From NCBI RefSeq assembly GCF_006337065.1, contig NZ_CP040872.1, positions 1,798,001-1,862,000 on the forward strand: a stretch of DNA of 64,000 nucleotides, written 5' to 3'. This stretch comes from Agromyces laixinhei (GTDB lineage Bacteria > Actinomycetota > Actinomycetes > Actinomycetales > Microbacteriaceae). Shown here one piece after another: positions 52,465 through 64,000 of this stretch (position 1 is its first letter; every line of letters starts with the position of its first letter). The notes beneath the pieces were generated by a model. The model did no database searches and was not told the origin of the DNA. It worked only from the letters and a program-made list of their open reading frames with translations. The position numbers and the translations under genes were made by a program.

Positions 52465-53571
52465 GTGAAGGTTCTTGCAGCGATGAGCGGTGGCGTCGAC
52501 AGCGCCGTGGCCGCTGCGCGCGCCGTGGAGGCCGGTCACGAGGTCGTCGGAGTGCACCTGGCGCTCAGCCGCATGCCGGGCACCCTGCGCACCGGCAGCC
52601 GCGGCTGCTGCACCATCGAAGACTCCATGGACGCGCAGCGGGCCGCGAACGTGCTCGGCATCCCGTACTACGTGTGGGACTTCTCGGAGCGCTTCAAGGC
52701 CGACGTCGTCGACGACTTCATCGCCGAGTACTCCGCCGGGCGCACCCCGAACCCCTGCATGCGCTGCAACGAGCGCATCAAGTTCGCCGCGCTGCTCGAG
52801 AAGGCGCTTGCACTCGGCTTCGACGCCGTCGCCACCGGCCACTACGCCAAGATCGTGACGGATGCCGCGGGCAACCGCGAACTCCACCGCGCGAGTGCAG
52901 AGGCGAAAGACCAGAGCTACGTGCTCGGGGTGCTCACCGCCGAGCAGCTCGCGCACGCCTACTTCCCGCTCGGCGACACACCCTCGAAGACGCTCGTGCG
53001 CGCCGAGGCCGCCGATCGCGGGTTGTCGGTCGCTCAGAAGCCCGACTCCTACGACATCTGCTTCATCCCCGACGGCGACACGAAGGGCTGGCTCGCCGAG
53101 CGCGTCGGCACCGAGACCGGCGACATCGTCGACCGCACGGGCGCGGTCGTGGGTTCGCATGAGGGAGCGCACGCGTACACCGTCGGGCAACGCAGGGGCA
53201 TGCGCCTCGGCACGCCGGCCGCCGACGGCAAGCCGCGATTCGTGCTCGAGGTGCGCCCGAAAGAGAACACGGTCGTCGTCGGCCCGAAGGAGGCGCTCGC
53301 GATCGGCGTCATCGCCGGGTCGCGCTTCTCGTGGGCCGGGCTCGCGCCCGAGCAGCCCGAGGCCGCGTTCGACTGCGAGGTGCAGATCCGCGCGCACGCC
53401 GACCCCGTGCCGGCCGTCGCGCAGCTCGTCGAGGGCGAACTCGTCGTCACCCCGGAGCATCCGCTCGATGGCGTCGCGCCGGGCCAGACCGCGGTGATCT
53501 ACGTCGAAACCCGCGTTCTCGGCCAGTTCACGATCGACCGCACCGTGAGTGCCGTCGCCGTCGGCGCCTGA
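52465..53571 (+). CDS. mnmA: tRNA-specific 2-thiouridylase MnmA
   Basis: Thiolates U34 of tRNAs for Lys, Glu and Gln. 368 aa: PP-loop [29 protein letters not shown] (residues 6-34), [48 protein letters not shown] with the first catalytic Cys (about 106), [34 protein letters not shown] and [16 protein letters not shown] with the second catalytic Cys (about 196). The C-terminal beta-barrel ([35 protein letters not shown]) is complete. Start and promoter are supported by the TAGACT hexamer six bases upstream. Sulfur donor probably the upstream desulfurase. Confidence 0.96.
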   Translation: MKVLAAMSGGVDSAVAAARAVEAGHEVVGVHLALSRMPGTLRTGSRGCCTIEDSMDAQRAANVLGIPYYVWDFSERFKADVVDDFIAEYSAGRTPNPCMRCNERIKFAALLEKALALGFDAVATGHYAKIVTDAAGNRELHRASAEAKDQSYVLGVLTAEQLAHAYFPLGDTPSKTLVRAEAADRGLSVAQKPDSYDICFIPDGDTKGWLAERVGTETGDIVDRTGAVVGSHEGAHAYTVGQRRGMRLGTPAADGKPRFVLEVRPKENTVVVGPKEALAIGVIAGSRFSWAGLAPEQPEAAFDCEVQIRAHADPVPAVAQLVEGELVVTPEHPLDGVAPGQTAVIYVETRVLGQFTIDRTVSAVAVGA

Positions 53572-53655
53572 GTCGAGGCCTCGCCGCAGCGCACTGTTTC
53601 GCGTAGATTCGCGCTGGCGCCACCCCCGACGCCGAGTACCCGACGAGGAGATACC

Positions 53656-56798
<3,143 letters not shown>

Positions 56799-56841
56799 TC
56801 GAGAACGACGCACAGATCGGAAGCGATGTGAGGGAGAATCG

Positions 56842-58608
56842 GTGACTGACGAGAACGCGCACGAGGAGGCCCGGCCGGCGCCCGGCGCCGAAGGTTCGAG
56901 CCGCCGCGATTTCCTGAGACTCGGGGGTGTGGCCGCCGCCGGAGCCGTGGTGGGCGGCGGTGCCGGCGCAGCGATCGGTGCAACGATCGGTCACACACTC
57001 GGCTACCGGGAGGGCTCCGACGACTTCGCGAGCTTCAGCCCCCGTGAGAAGGCGGGCTTCGACCATCTCGTCGTCGTCATGGGCGAGAACCGCTCGTTCG
57101 ACAACCTGCTCGGCTGGCTGTACACGCCCGACGACCTGCCCGACGGCCAGCAGTTCGACGGGCTCGCATTCGGCGAGTACGCGAACACGGCGCCAGACGG
57201 CACGTCGATCGCGGCGCACGTCTACGAGGGGGCCACCGATGTGATCATGGGGCGTCCGAACCCCGATCCGGGTGAGGAGTTCCCGCACGTCAACACGCAG
57301 ATCTTCAACACGATCGACCCGCCCGGCAACGCGAAGCTCTTCGTCGAGGGCATGGAGGCGCCGTACAACAGCCCGCACCCCGGCGCGAAGCCCGCCATGA
57401 ACGGGTTCGTGACCGATTACCTCGTGAACTACGAACGCCTCAAGAAGGGCACGCCGCCCGACCCCGCTGACCTGGCGCAGATCATGGGCTCCTTCTCGAC
57501 CGAGATGTTGCCCGTGCTCTCGACGCTCGCGAAGAACTTCGGCGTGTTCGACGCCTGGCACGCCGGCGTGCCCTCGCAGACGTTCTGCAATCGCTCGTTC
57601 TTCCACGCCTCGACCTCGCACGGCTTCGTCACGAACAAGCACGGCGGCGGCTACTCCAAGTGGCTCGACGCCCCGGCCACGCCGACGATCTTCAATCGCC
57701 TCGAAGACGCCGGAATCTCGTGGCGCATCTACTTCGACGAACTCCAGCTCGTCTCGTTCACCGGAGTGCTGCACGCACCCGTGCTCGAGAAGTACTGGCG
57801 AACCGAGCGCTTCGCGACGATGGAGCAGTTCCACGACGACGTGAAGAACGGCAACCTGCCCGCCTACGCGTTCATCGAGCCGCGCATGACCTACAACCAC
57901 AACGACTTCCACCCGCCGTTCGGCAAACTCCGAGCGAGCAACGTCGACGGCGCCGAGGTCGTCGACAGTGCGATCTCCGACGTGCGGGCGGGTGAGGCGC
58001 TCATCCACGAGATCTACTCGTCGATCAAAGAGAGCGCGTCGTCTGACGGTTCGAACGCTCTCAACACGATGCTGCTGATCACCTTCGACGAGCACGGCGG
58101 ATGCTACGACCACGCGCCGCCGCCCACGGCGACGCCCCCGGGGGTCGATGATCCGCCGGGCGAGATGGGCTTCCGCTTCGACCGACTCGGATGCCGCGTT
58201 CCGGCGATCGCCGTCTCCGCCTACACGCGGGCGGGCAGCGTGATCAACGACGAGATGCACCACGGCGCCGTCATCGCGACGCTCGCGAAGCTGCACGGAC
58301 TGAAGCCGCTCACCCGGCGTGACGCCGAGGCGAACGACATGTTCAACGCGGTCAATCTCGATACGCCGCGGCATCCGGCGACGTGGCCGTCGACGAGCCC
58401 ACAGTACATTCCGCCGAACCCGCAGGCGACCTCTCCGCACCCTGGGCACGCGCACAAAGACAAGCCGCTGAGCCCGCCCGCGCGTGGCCTGCTCGGGCTG
58501 CTGCTCGCGAAGTTCGGCAGCCCCGACGACGAAGAGCCGCAGACCTACGCCGACGCGTACGAACTGCTGCACACATACGGCATCGGGCTGTTCGGCAAGC
58601 CCCGATAG
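56842..58608 (+). CDS. Tat-exported phospholipase C-like phosphoesterase
   Basis: 588 aa phosphoesterase of the phospholipase C/acid phosphatase AcpA superfamily. A twin-arginine signal (SSRRDFLRLGGVAAAGAVVGGGAG, residues about 20-44) directs Tat export. Catalytic-domain motifs: FDHLVVVMGENRSFDNLLGWL (metal Glu-Asn, about 73-93), NFGVFDAWHAGVPSQTFCNRSFFHASTSHGFV (about 234-265), YAFIEPRMTYNHNDFHPP and LLITFDEHGGCYDHAPPP (about 412-430). It can hydrolyse phospholipids or other phosphate esters outside the cell; the head-group specificity is unclear. GTG start with GGGAG. The gene lies between housekeeping genes ligA and gatC, without overlap. Confidence 0.9.
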   Translation: MTDENAHEEARPAPGAEGSSRRDFLRLGGVAAAGAVVGGGAGAAIGATIGHTLGYREGSDDFASFSPREKAGFDHLVVVMGENRSFDNLLGWLYTPDDLPDGQQFDGLAFGEYANTAPDGTSIAAHVYEGATDVIMGRPNPDPGEEFPHVNTQIFNTIDPPGNAKLFVEGMEAPYNSPHPGAKPAMNGFVTDYLVNYERLKKGTPPDPADLAQIMGSFSTEMLPVLSTLAKNFGVFDAWHAGVPSQTFCNRSFFHASTSHGFVTNKHGGGYSKWLDAPATPTIFNRLEDAGISWRIYFDELQLVSFTGVLHAPVLEKYWRTERFATMEQFHDDVKNGNLPAYAFIEPRMTYNHNDFHPPFGKLRASNVDGAEVVDSAISDVRAGEALIHEIYSSIKESASSDGSNALNTMLLITFDEHGGCYDHAPPPTATPPGVDDPPGEMGFRFDRLGCRVPAIAVSAYTRAGSVINDEMHHGAVIATLAKLHGLKPLTRRDAEANDMFNAVNLDTPRHPATWPSTSPQYIPPNPQATSPHPGHAHKDKPLSPPARGLLGLLLAKFGSPDDEEPQTYADAYELLHTYGIGLFGKPR

Positions 58609-58644
58609 AATCGATGCATCCCCTTTCCGAGACGACGGAGCAGC

Positions 58645-58947
58645 ATGTCCGAAATCACTGCGGAGCAGGTCGCGCATCTCGCCAGCCTCGCCCGCATCGC
58701 GCTCACCGATGAAGAGATCGAGCACCTCACGACGGAGCTCGGCCAGATCATGCACGCGGTCGAGAAGGTGAGCGAGGTCGCAACGCCCGACGTGGTGCCC
58801 ACGAGTCATCCGATCCCGATGCAGAACGTGTTCCGTGACGACGTCGTGGGCGCGACGGTGCTGACCGCCGACGAAGCGCTCGCGGGTGCACCCGAGTCTG
58901 ACGACTCGCGGTTCAAGGTGTCGGCGATCCTTGGAGAAGAGCAGTGA
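58645..58947 (+). CDS. gatC: Asp-tRNA(Asn)/Glu-tRNA(Gln) amidotransferase subunit C
   Basis: Small stabilising subunit of the GatCAB amidotransferase, which converts misacylated Glu-tRNA(Gln) and Asp-tRNA(Asn). 100 aa: [40 protein letters not shown], then [17 protein letters not shown], all family hallmarks. GGAG precedes the ATG at 58645, and TAGAAT at 58606-58611 may be the operon -10. The stop overlaps gatA (GTGA). Confidence 0.96.
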   Translation: MSEITAEQVAHLASLARIALTDEEIEHLTTELGQIMHAVEKVSEVATPDVVPTSHPIPMQNVFRDDVVGATVLTADEALAGAPESDDSRFKVSAILGEEQ

Positions 58948-60479
58948 GCGACGAACTGACCCGCCTGACCGCGTCCGCCCTCGGCGACAAGCTCGCGGCC
59001 GGCGAGGTCTCCTCGGTCGAGGTCACGCGCGCGCACCTCGACCGCATCGCGGCCGTCGACGGCGCCGTGCACGCGTTCCTCCACGTCGAGGGCGAGCGAG
59101 CCATCGAGACTGCGGCCGAGGTCGACCGCCTGCGTGCAGCGGGCGGGCCCCTCGGGCCGCTCGCGGGCGTGCCGATCGCGATCAAAGACGTGCTCGTCAC
59201 GAAGGGCATGCCGTCGACGTCCGGCTCACGCATCCTCGACGGATGGGTGCCGCCGTACGACGCGACTCCGGTCACGAAGGTGCGCGAGGCGGGCATGATC
59301 CCGCTCGGCAAGACCAACATGGACGAATTCGCCATGGGCTCGTCGACCGAGCACTCGGCATACGGGCCGACCCACAACCCGTGGGATCTCGACCGCATCC
59401 CCGGCGGCTCGGGCGGCGGCTCCGCGGCATCCGTCGCGGCGTTCGAAGCCCCGCTCGCGCTCGGGTCCGACACCGGCGGATCGATCCGCCAGCCGGCGCA
59501 TGTCACCGGCACGGTCGGCGTGAAGCCGACGTACGGCGCGGTCAGCCGCTACGGCTCGATCGCCCTGGCCTCCTCGCTCGACCAGATCGGCCCCGTCACC
59601 CGCACCGTGCTCGATGCCGCCCTGCTCCACGACGTCATTGCCGGGCACGACCCGCTCGACTCCACGTCGATTCCCGAGGCGTGGCCGTCGATGGCCGACG
59701 CCGTGCGGCGAGCGGATGTCTCGGGCCTCCGCATCGGCGTCATCAAGCAACTCGACGGCGAGGGCTTCCAGGCCGGGGTGCGCCAGCGCTTCCACGAATC
59801 GCTCGAGCTGCTCGCGCAGCAGGGCGCCGAGATCGTCGAGGTCTCCGCGCCTCACTTCGAGTACGCGATCGCTGCCTACTACCTGATCCTGCCCGCCGAA
59901 GCATCGTCGAACCTCGCGAAGTTCGACTCGGTGCGCTTCGGCCTGCGCGTCACGCCCCAGGGCGGCGGAACGGTCGAGCAGGTCATGTCGGCAACCCGCG
60001 AGGCCGGTTTCGGCCCCGAGGTGAAGCGACGCATCATCCTCGGCACCTACGCTCTCTCGGCCGGCTACTACGACGCCTACTACGGCTCCGCGCAGAAGGT
60101 TCGCACGCTCGTGCAACGCGACTTCGATGCGGCCTTCGCGGGCGTCGACGTGCTCGCCTCGCCGACGGCGCCGACCACCGCGTTCAAGTTCGGCGAGAAG
60201 CTCGCCGACCCGGTGTCGATGTACCTGAACGACATCGCGACGATTCCCGCGAACCTTGCGGGCGTTCCGGGCATCTCGCTGCCCTCGGGCCTCGCGCCCG
60301 AAGACGGCTTGCCGGTCGGCATCCAGTTCCTCGCGCCGGCGCGTCAGGACGCACGCCTGTACAACGTGGGCGGTGCCCTCGAGCAGTTGCTCGAGGAGCG
60401 CTGGGGCGGCCCGCTGCTCGCGCAGGCGCCAGATCTCTCCGCCCATGAGCTCACCGCGACCGAGGAAGGCGCACTCTGA
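58944..60479 (+). CDS. gatA: Asp-tRNA(Asn)/Glu-tRNA(Gln) amidotransferase subunit A
   Basis: Amidase subunit that frees ammonia from glutamine. 511 aa amidase-signature enzyme with the Lys-cisSer-Ser triad: Lys 81 in [13 protein letters not shown], and the two Ser in [12 protein letters not shown] and [11 protein letters not shown] (about residues 155-180). [31 protein letters not shown] and the C-terminal [13 protein letters not shown] and [13 protein letters not shown] are intact. GTG start overlaps gatC by four bases; its stop overlaps gatB by one base, so all three subunits are co-translated. Confidence 0.97.
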   Translation: MSDELTRLTASALGDKLAAGEVSSVEVTRAHLDRIAAVDGAVHAFLHVEGERAIETAAEVDRLRAAGGPLGPLAGVPIAIKDVLVTKGMPSTSGSRILDGWVPPYDATPVTKVREAGMIPLGKTNMDEFAMGSSTEHSAYGPTHNPWDLDRIPGGSGGGSAASVAAFEAPLALGSDTGGSIRQPAHVTGTVGVKPTYGAVSRYGSIALASSLDQIGPVTRTVLDAALLHDVIAGHDPLDSTSIPEAWPSMADAVRRADVSGLRIGVIKQLDGEGFQAGVRQRFHESLELLAQQGAEIVEVSAPHFEYAIAAYYLILPAEASSNLAKFDSVRFGLRVTPQGGGTVEQVMSATREAGFGPEVKRRIILGTYALSAGYYDAYYGSAQKVRTLVQRDFDAAFAGVDVLASPTAPTTAFKFGEKLADPVSMYLNDIATIPANLAGVPGISLPSGLAPEDGLPVGIQFLAPARQDARLYNVGGALEQLLEERWGGPLLAQAPDLSAHELTATEEGAL

Positions 60480-61999
60480 TGGCCCGCGCTGAACTGATGG
60501 ATTTCGACACGGCCCTCGAGCTCTTCGAGCCGGTCATCGGCCTCGAGGTGCACGTCGAGCTGAACACCGCGACCAAGATGTTCTCCTCGGCTCCGAACCC
60601 CGCGAACTCAGAATTCCACGGCGCAGAGCCGAACACGCTCATCACGCCGGTCTGTCTCGGCCTGCCCGGCTCGCTGCCGGTCGTCAACGGCGACGCCGTG
60701 AAGTACTCGATCAGCCTCGGCCTCGCGCTCGGCTGCGAGATCGCCCCGTCGAGCCGGTTCGCACGCAAGAACTACTTCTACCCCGACCTCGCGAAGAACT
60801 ACCAGATCTCGCAGTACGACGAGCCGATCGCCTTCGACGGCGAGGTCGAGGTCGAGCTCGAGAACGGCCGGGTCTTCACGGTGCCGATCGAGCGCGCGCA
60901 CATGGAGGAGGACGCGGGCAAGCTCACGCACGTGGGCGGCTCGACGGGCCGTATCCAGGGCGCGGAGTACTCGCTCGTCGACTACAACCGTGCGGGCGTT
61001 CCGCTCGTCGAGATCGTCACGCGGCCGATCTTCGGCGGCGAGGCCGACACCCCGGCGCTCGCGAAGGCATACGTCGCCACGATCCGCGACATCGTGCTCT
61101 CGCTCGGCATCTCCGAAGCGCGCATGGAGCGCGGCAACCTCCGATGCGACGCGAATGTCTCGCTCCGCCCACGCGGTCAAGCGCAGCTCGGCACGCGCAC
61201 CGAAACGAAGAACGTCAACTCGATGCGCTCGGTCGAGCGCGCCGTGCGCTACGAGATCCAGCGTCAGGCGGCGATTCTCGCAGGCGGCGGCACGATCACG
61301 CAGGAGACACGTCACTGGCACGAAGACACGGGCGCGACGAGTGCCGGGCGTCCGAAGTCCGACGCCGACGACTACCGGTACTTCCCCGAGCCCGACCTGC
61401 TGCCCGTCGTGCCCTCGAAAGAGCTCGTCGACGGTCTCCGTGCGGCCCTGCCCGAGCCGCCGGCCGTACGCCGTCGTCGTCTGAAGTCGGAGTGGGGTTT
61501 CACCGACCTCGAGTTCCAGGATGTCGCGAACTCGGGCCTGCTCATCGAACTCGAGGCGACCGTGAACGCCGGCGCAACCCCGGCGGCCGCCCGCAAATGG
61601 TGGACGGGTGAGATCGCCCGTCTCGCGAACGCCTCCGATGTCGACGCGTCGGGCCTCGTCTCGCCCGAGCACGTCGCCGAGCTCGCACAACTCGTCGATT
61701 CCGGAACGCTCACCGATCGCCTGGCCCGCCAGGTGCTCGAGGGTGTCATCGGCGGCGAAGGCTCGCCGCAGCAGGTCGTCGATGCCCGCGGTCTGGCGGT
61801 CGTCTCCGACGACGGTGCACTGGTCGCCGCGATCGACGATGCGCTCGCCTCGCAGCCCGACGTGCTCGCGAAGATCCGCGACGGCAAGGTGCAGGCCGCG
61901 GGCGCGGTCATCGGCGCCGTCATGAAGGCGATGCAGGGCAAGGCGGATGCCGCGCGAGTACGCGAACTCGTGCTCGAACGCGCAGGCCAGAGCGCGTAG
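60479..61999 (+). CDS. gatB: Asp-tRNA(Asn)/Glu-tRNA(Gln) amidotransferase subunit B
   Basis: Kinase/transamidase subunit that activates the misacylated tRNA with ATP. 506 aa: [127 protein letters not shown] and [19 protein letters not shown], followed by the YqeY-like helical tail domain that binds tRNA (about 350-506). Last gene of the gatCAB operon. A short tandem repeat starts 13 bases after its stop. Confidence 0.97.
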   Translation: MARAELMDFDTALELFEPVIGLEVHVELNTATKMFSSAPNPANSEFHGAEPNTLITPVCLGLPGSLPVVNGDAVKYSISLGLALGCEIAPSSRFARKNYFYPDLAKNYQISQYDEPIAFDGEVEVELENGRVFTVPIERAHMEEDAGKLTHVGGSTGRIQGAEYSLVDYNRAGVPLVEIVTRPIFGGEADTPALAKAYVATIRDIVLSLGISEARMERGNLRCDANVSLRPRGQAQLGTRTETKNVNSMRSVERAVRYEIQRQAAILAGGGTITQETRHWHEDTGATSAGRPKSDADDYRYFPEPDLLPVVPSKELVDGLRAALPEPPAVRRRRLKSEWGFTDLEFQDVANSGLLIELEATVNAGATPAAARKWWTGEIARLANASDVDASGLVSPEHVAELAQLVDSGTLTDRLARQVLEGVIGGEGSPQQVVDARGLAVVSDDGALVAAIDDALASQPDVLAKIRDGKVQAAGAVIGAVMKAMQGKADAARVRELVLERAGQSA

Positions 62000-62011
62000 C
62001 GGCGTTCCGCC

Positions 62012-62048
62012 GAGCGAGACCGCAGGAGCGAGACCGCAGGAGCGAGAC
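62012..62048 (+). repeat. 14-bp tandem repeat (2.6 copies) downstream of gatB
   Basis: Unit GAGCGAGACCGCAG is repeated twice and followed by the first nine bases of a third copy, all without mismatch. It lies in the 123-bp gap between gatB and the next gene, non-coding as far as I can see. The rest of the gap includes TAGAGT at 62086-62091, a possible -10 for the next gene. Confidence 0.8.
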
Positions 62049-62122
62049 ATCCGCGGGCTCTCAGCGGGTTCAATGCTCGCGACCGTAGAGTGGTCGTCCC
62101 CTGAACGATTGACGAGGACACC

Positions 62123-62725
62123 ATGGGATTCCTTGACCGCATCTTCGGCGGGGTTCCCGCCGAACCGCCGACACCGCAGGCCGGGCCGGCCGGCCGGAGG
62201 TTGAGCGACGATGAGCTCGCGGTCGAGCGCTACCGGTACCTGCTGCGCACCGCCCCGCCCGAGTCGGTCGAGGCGGTGCACGCCGAGGTGTTCGCGAAGC
62301 TCACGCCGCAGCAGCGTCAGGCGGTGTTCGCGTCGCTCAGCTCCGAGGCGCCCGCCGGCGAACGACCCGTCTCCGACGAACCGAGCGCGCTGGCGCGTGC
62401 CGCGACCCGAGCCGAGTTCCGGGCGCCCGGCAGCGTCGAGCGCGCCTTCGATCGAGCGGATGCCGCGGGCGGACGCCGGCAGCACGGCGGTCCATCGTTC
62501 GGCGGCATGTTCGCGGGGTCGCTCCTCGGCACCGTGGCCGGTGTGGTCGTCGGTTCGGCGATCGCGCAGGCGTTTCTGCCCGACCCGGCGGCTTTCGAAG
62601 CGAGTGGCGGCTCCGATGCCTCCGGTGCCGACTCGGGTGGCGGCTCCGATGCCTCCGGTGCCGACTCGGGTGGTGATTTCGGCGGCTTCGGCGACTTCGG
62701 CGGTGGCGGCGACTTCGGGTTCTGA
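62123..62725 (+). CDS. Small protein with hydrophobic segment and Gly/Ser/Asp repeat tail, function unknown
   Basis: 200 aa. The N-terminal half is soluble (LSDDELAVERYRYLLRTAPPESVEAVHAEVFAKLTPQQRQAVFASL, helical, about residues 30-75). A single hydrophobic segment GGMFAGSLLGTVAGVVVGSAIAQAFL (about 128-153) follows, and then a low-complexity tail made of two GGSDASGADSG units encoded by a 33-bp direct repeat and ending DFGGFGDFGGGGDFGF. Similar cation-poor, Gly-rich tails are found in short actinobacterial proteins next to repair genes, but I know no function. GAGGACACC precedes the ATG. Confidence 0.7.
   Translation: MGFLDRIFGGVPAEPPTPQAGPAGRRLSDDELAVERYRYLLRTAPPESVEAVHAEVFAKLTPQQRQAVFASLSSEAPAGERPVSDEPSALARAATRAEFRAPGSVERAFDRADAAGGRRQHGGPSFGGMFAGSLLGTVAGVVVGSAIAQAFLPDPAAFEASGGSDASGADSGGGSDASGADSGGDFGGFGDFGGGGDFGF
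62608..62673 (+). repeat. 33-bp direct repeat inside the small-protein gene
   Basis: Two copies with a 33-bp period (starting at 62608 and 62641) encode the 11-residue unit GGSDASGADSG twice. In-frame repeat number could vary without disrupting the protein. Confidence 0.75.
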
Positions 62726-62787
62726 CCGTCGAATCCGGGGCGGCGCGGCGCGGTGACAACGGCGGCGGAGATGACGGCGGCACCGGA

Positions 62788-62793
62788 TAGGGT
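62788..62793 (+). promoter_or_regulatory. Putative -10 hexamer of a leaderless dinB promoter
   Basis: TAGGGT, six bases (CGCATC), then the dinB ATG at 62800. I see no SOS (LexA) box of the GAAC-N4-GTTC or GTTC type in the bases just upstream. Confidence 0.5.
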
Positions 62794-62799
62794 CGCATC

Positions 62800-64000
62800 A
62801 TGAGCAAGCAGGATGGCTCGTCGCGCCAGGTCACGACGGGGCCGGTCGACGATTCGGCGACACCGATCCTGCACGTCGACATGGACGCCTTCTTCGTCTC
62901 CGTCGAGCTGCTGAAGCGACCAGATCTTCGCGGCAAGCCCGTGCTCGTCGGCGGCACCGCGGGGCGCGGGGTCGTGTCGGCGGCGAGCTACGAGGCACGC
63001 AGGTTCGGGGTCAACTCGGCGATGCCCATGTCGCTCGCGCTGCAGCGGTGCCCGAGCGCCGTCGTGCTGCACGGCGACTACGCGAGCTACTCCGAGTACT
63101 CGCGCCGCGTCATGGCCATCTTCGAAGAGATCACGCCACTGGTCGAGAAGCTCTCGATCGACGAGGCGTTCCTCGACGTCTCCGGTGCACGTCGATTGCA
63201 CGGCAGCCCTGCTGAGATCGCGTGGAGCCTCCGGCGCCGGGTTCGTGACGAGACCGGACTGAACTGCTCGGTGGGGGTGGCCGCGACCAAGTTCGTGGCG
63301 AAAGTGGCTTCGAGCCGGGCGAAACCCGACGGCATGCTCGTCGTGCCGGCCGACCGCACGCTCGAGTTCTTGCACCCGCTGCCGGTCTCTGCGCTCTGGG
63401 GCGTCGGCCGGGTCACCGAGGAGTCGCTGACCCGCATCGGTCTCCGCACCGTGGGCGACGTGGCAGCGATGCCCGCCGATGCGCTCGAACGCGCCGTCGG
63501 CTCCGCACTCGCGGCGAAGCTCGGCCATCTCGCGATGGGTGTCGATGCACGCGACGTCGTCACCGGGCGCGAAGAGAAGAGCATCGGCCACGAGGTGACC
63601 TTCGGGTACGACCTCACCGACCTCGAGCAGTTGCGTCGCGAACTGCTCCGGCTCTGCGGCGATGTGGCCGTGCGGCTGCGCCGGGCCGGGCTCGTCGGGC
63701 GCACCGTCGTACTGAAACTCCGGTACGGCGACTTCCGCACCGTCACGCGCTCTCGCACGTTGGGAGAACCCACCGACGTCGCGCGTCGCATCTACGACGA
63801 GGCATCCGCTGCACTCGGCGAACTCGCGGGCGACGGAGCCCGCATCCGTCTCATCGGAGTGAGGGCCGAGCAACTCCGCCTGTCGAGTGGCGGCGGCGCC
63901 ATGCTGTGGGACCCTGACGAGGAGTGGCGTGAGGCCGAGCGCACGATCGACGAGGTGACGGCCCGCTTCGGCCGCGGGGCGGTGCGACCGGCGTCGCTCG
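62800..64000 (+). CDS. dinB: DNA polymerase IV (Y-family), 3' end outside window
   Basis: Error-prone translesion polymerase. About 400 codons are visible and the frame is open to the window end. Catalytic carboxylates: Asp 27 and Asp 29 in ILHVDMDAFFVSVEL, Asp 121-Glu 122 in KLSIDEAFLDVSG. Other family features are PVLVGGTAGRGVVSAASYEARRFGVNSAMP, RVRDETGLNCSVGVAATKFVAKVASSRAKPDGM and the helix-hairpin-helix VSALWGVGRVTEESLTRIGLRTVGDVAAMP; the little-finger domain (about 250-360) is present. The first 22 residues are a hydrophilic extension. The beta-clamp-binding tail is beyond the window. Start supported by the -10 hexamer at six bases. Confidence 0.94.
   Translation, partial: MSKQDGSSRQVTTGPVDDSATPILHVDMDAFFVSVELLKRPDLRGKPVLVGGTAGRGVVSAASYEARRFGVNSAMPMSLALQRCPSAVVLHGDYASYSEYSRRVMAIFEEITPLVEKLSIDEAFLDVSGARRLHGSPAEIAWSLRRRVRDETGLNCSVGVAATKFVAKVASSRAKPDGMLVVPADRTLEFLHPLPVSALWGVGRVTEESLTRIGLRTVGDVAAMPADALERAVGSALAAKLGHLAMGVDARDVVTGREEKSIGHEVTFGYDLTDLEQLRRELLRLCGDVAVRLRRAGLVGRTVVLKLRYGDFRTVTRSRTLGEPTDVARRIYDEASAALGELAGDGARIRLIGVRAEQLRLSSGGGAMLWDPDEEWREAERTIDEVTARFGRGAVRPASL

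Overview
The window is a high-GC, gene-dense chromosomal segment of an actinobacterium. Gene order (smc-ftsY-ffh, rpsP-khpA-rimM-trmD, rplS-lepB-rnhB-yraN-yifB-dprA-xerC, rpsB-tsf-pyrH-frr-cdsA, gatCAB), frequent GTG starts and many start codons placed directly behind a TANNNT promoter element fit the Actinobacteria. The protein sequences look like the family Microbacteriaceae, perhaps an Agromyces-like genus; that placement is inference. There is no sign of a phage, plasmid, IS element, CRISPR array, rRNA or tRNA.

Layout. 1-5.4 kb: end of smc, ftsY, a DUF2004-like gene and ffh (chromosome organisation and the SRP targeting pathway), then two minus-strand genes (spermidine-synthase-like, YbdK-type glutamate-cysteine ligase). 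6.8-8.8 kb: rpsP-khpA-rimM-trmD operon. 8.8-19.0 kb: a complete nitrate-assimilation island: FAD/[2Fe-2S] electron-transfer subunit, nitrate reductase, NarK porter, the HemD-like regulator NnaR, CobA for siroheme, NirB (interrupted by a one-base frameshift) and, divergently, NirD. The nirB-nirD intergenic region holds two well-formed GlnR boxes, one facing each gene. 19.1-28.8 kb: map, a membrane protein, rplS-lepB-rnhB-DUF2469-yraN-yifB-dprA, a phosphodiesterase, xerC and an M23-like secreted protein. 29.1-34.0 kb: rpsB-tsf, a strong terminator, pyrH-frr-cdsA and a DivIVA-repeat protein. 34.0-41.5 kb: cell-envelope and hypothetical genes, an AI-2E-type exporter, a very long DivIVA-like coiled-coil protein, a membrane/lipoprotein fusion and a CnoX-like co-chaperone. 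41.5-51.0 kb: glycogen/alpha-glucan cluster glgB-glgE / glgP / ybaK-glgX. 51.1-64 kb: cysteine desulfurase and mnmA (tRNA thiolation), a membrane protein, ligA, a Tat-exported phospholipase-C-like enzyme, gatCAB, a repeat-tailed small protein and the start of dinB.

The most notable signals are regulatory rather than a new gene system: (i) the GlnR/NnaR-controlled nitrate island with a frameshifted nirB; (ii) at least ten genes whose start codon lies exactly six bases after a TANNNT-like hexamer, the geometry of leaderless transcripts, which also settles several start codons; (iii) structured leaders before rplS and rpsB, a hairpin masking the yraN ribosome-binding site, a 10-bp inverted repeat around the lepB -10 box, and tandem repeats at the ligA and mnmA promoters. 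I did not find a convincing previously undescribed multi-gene system.
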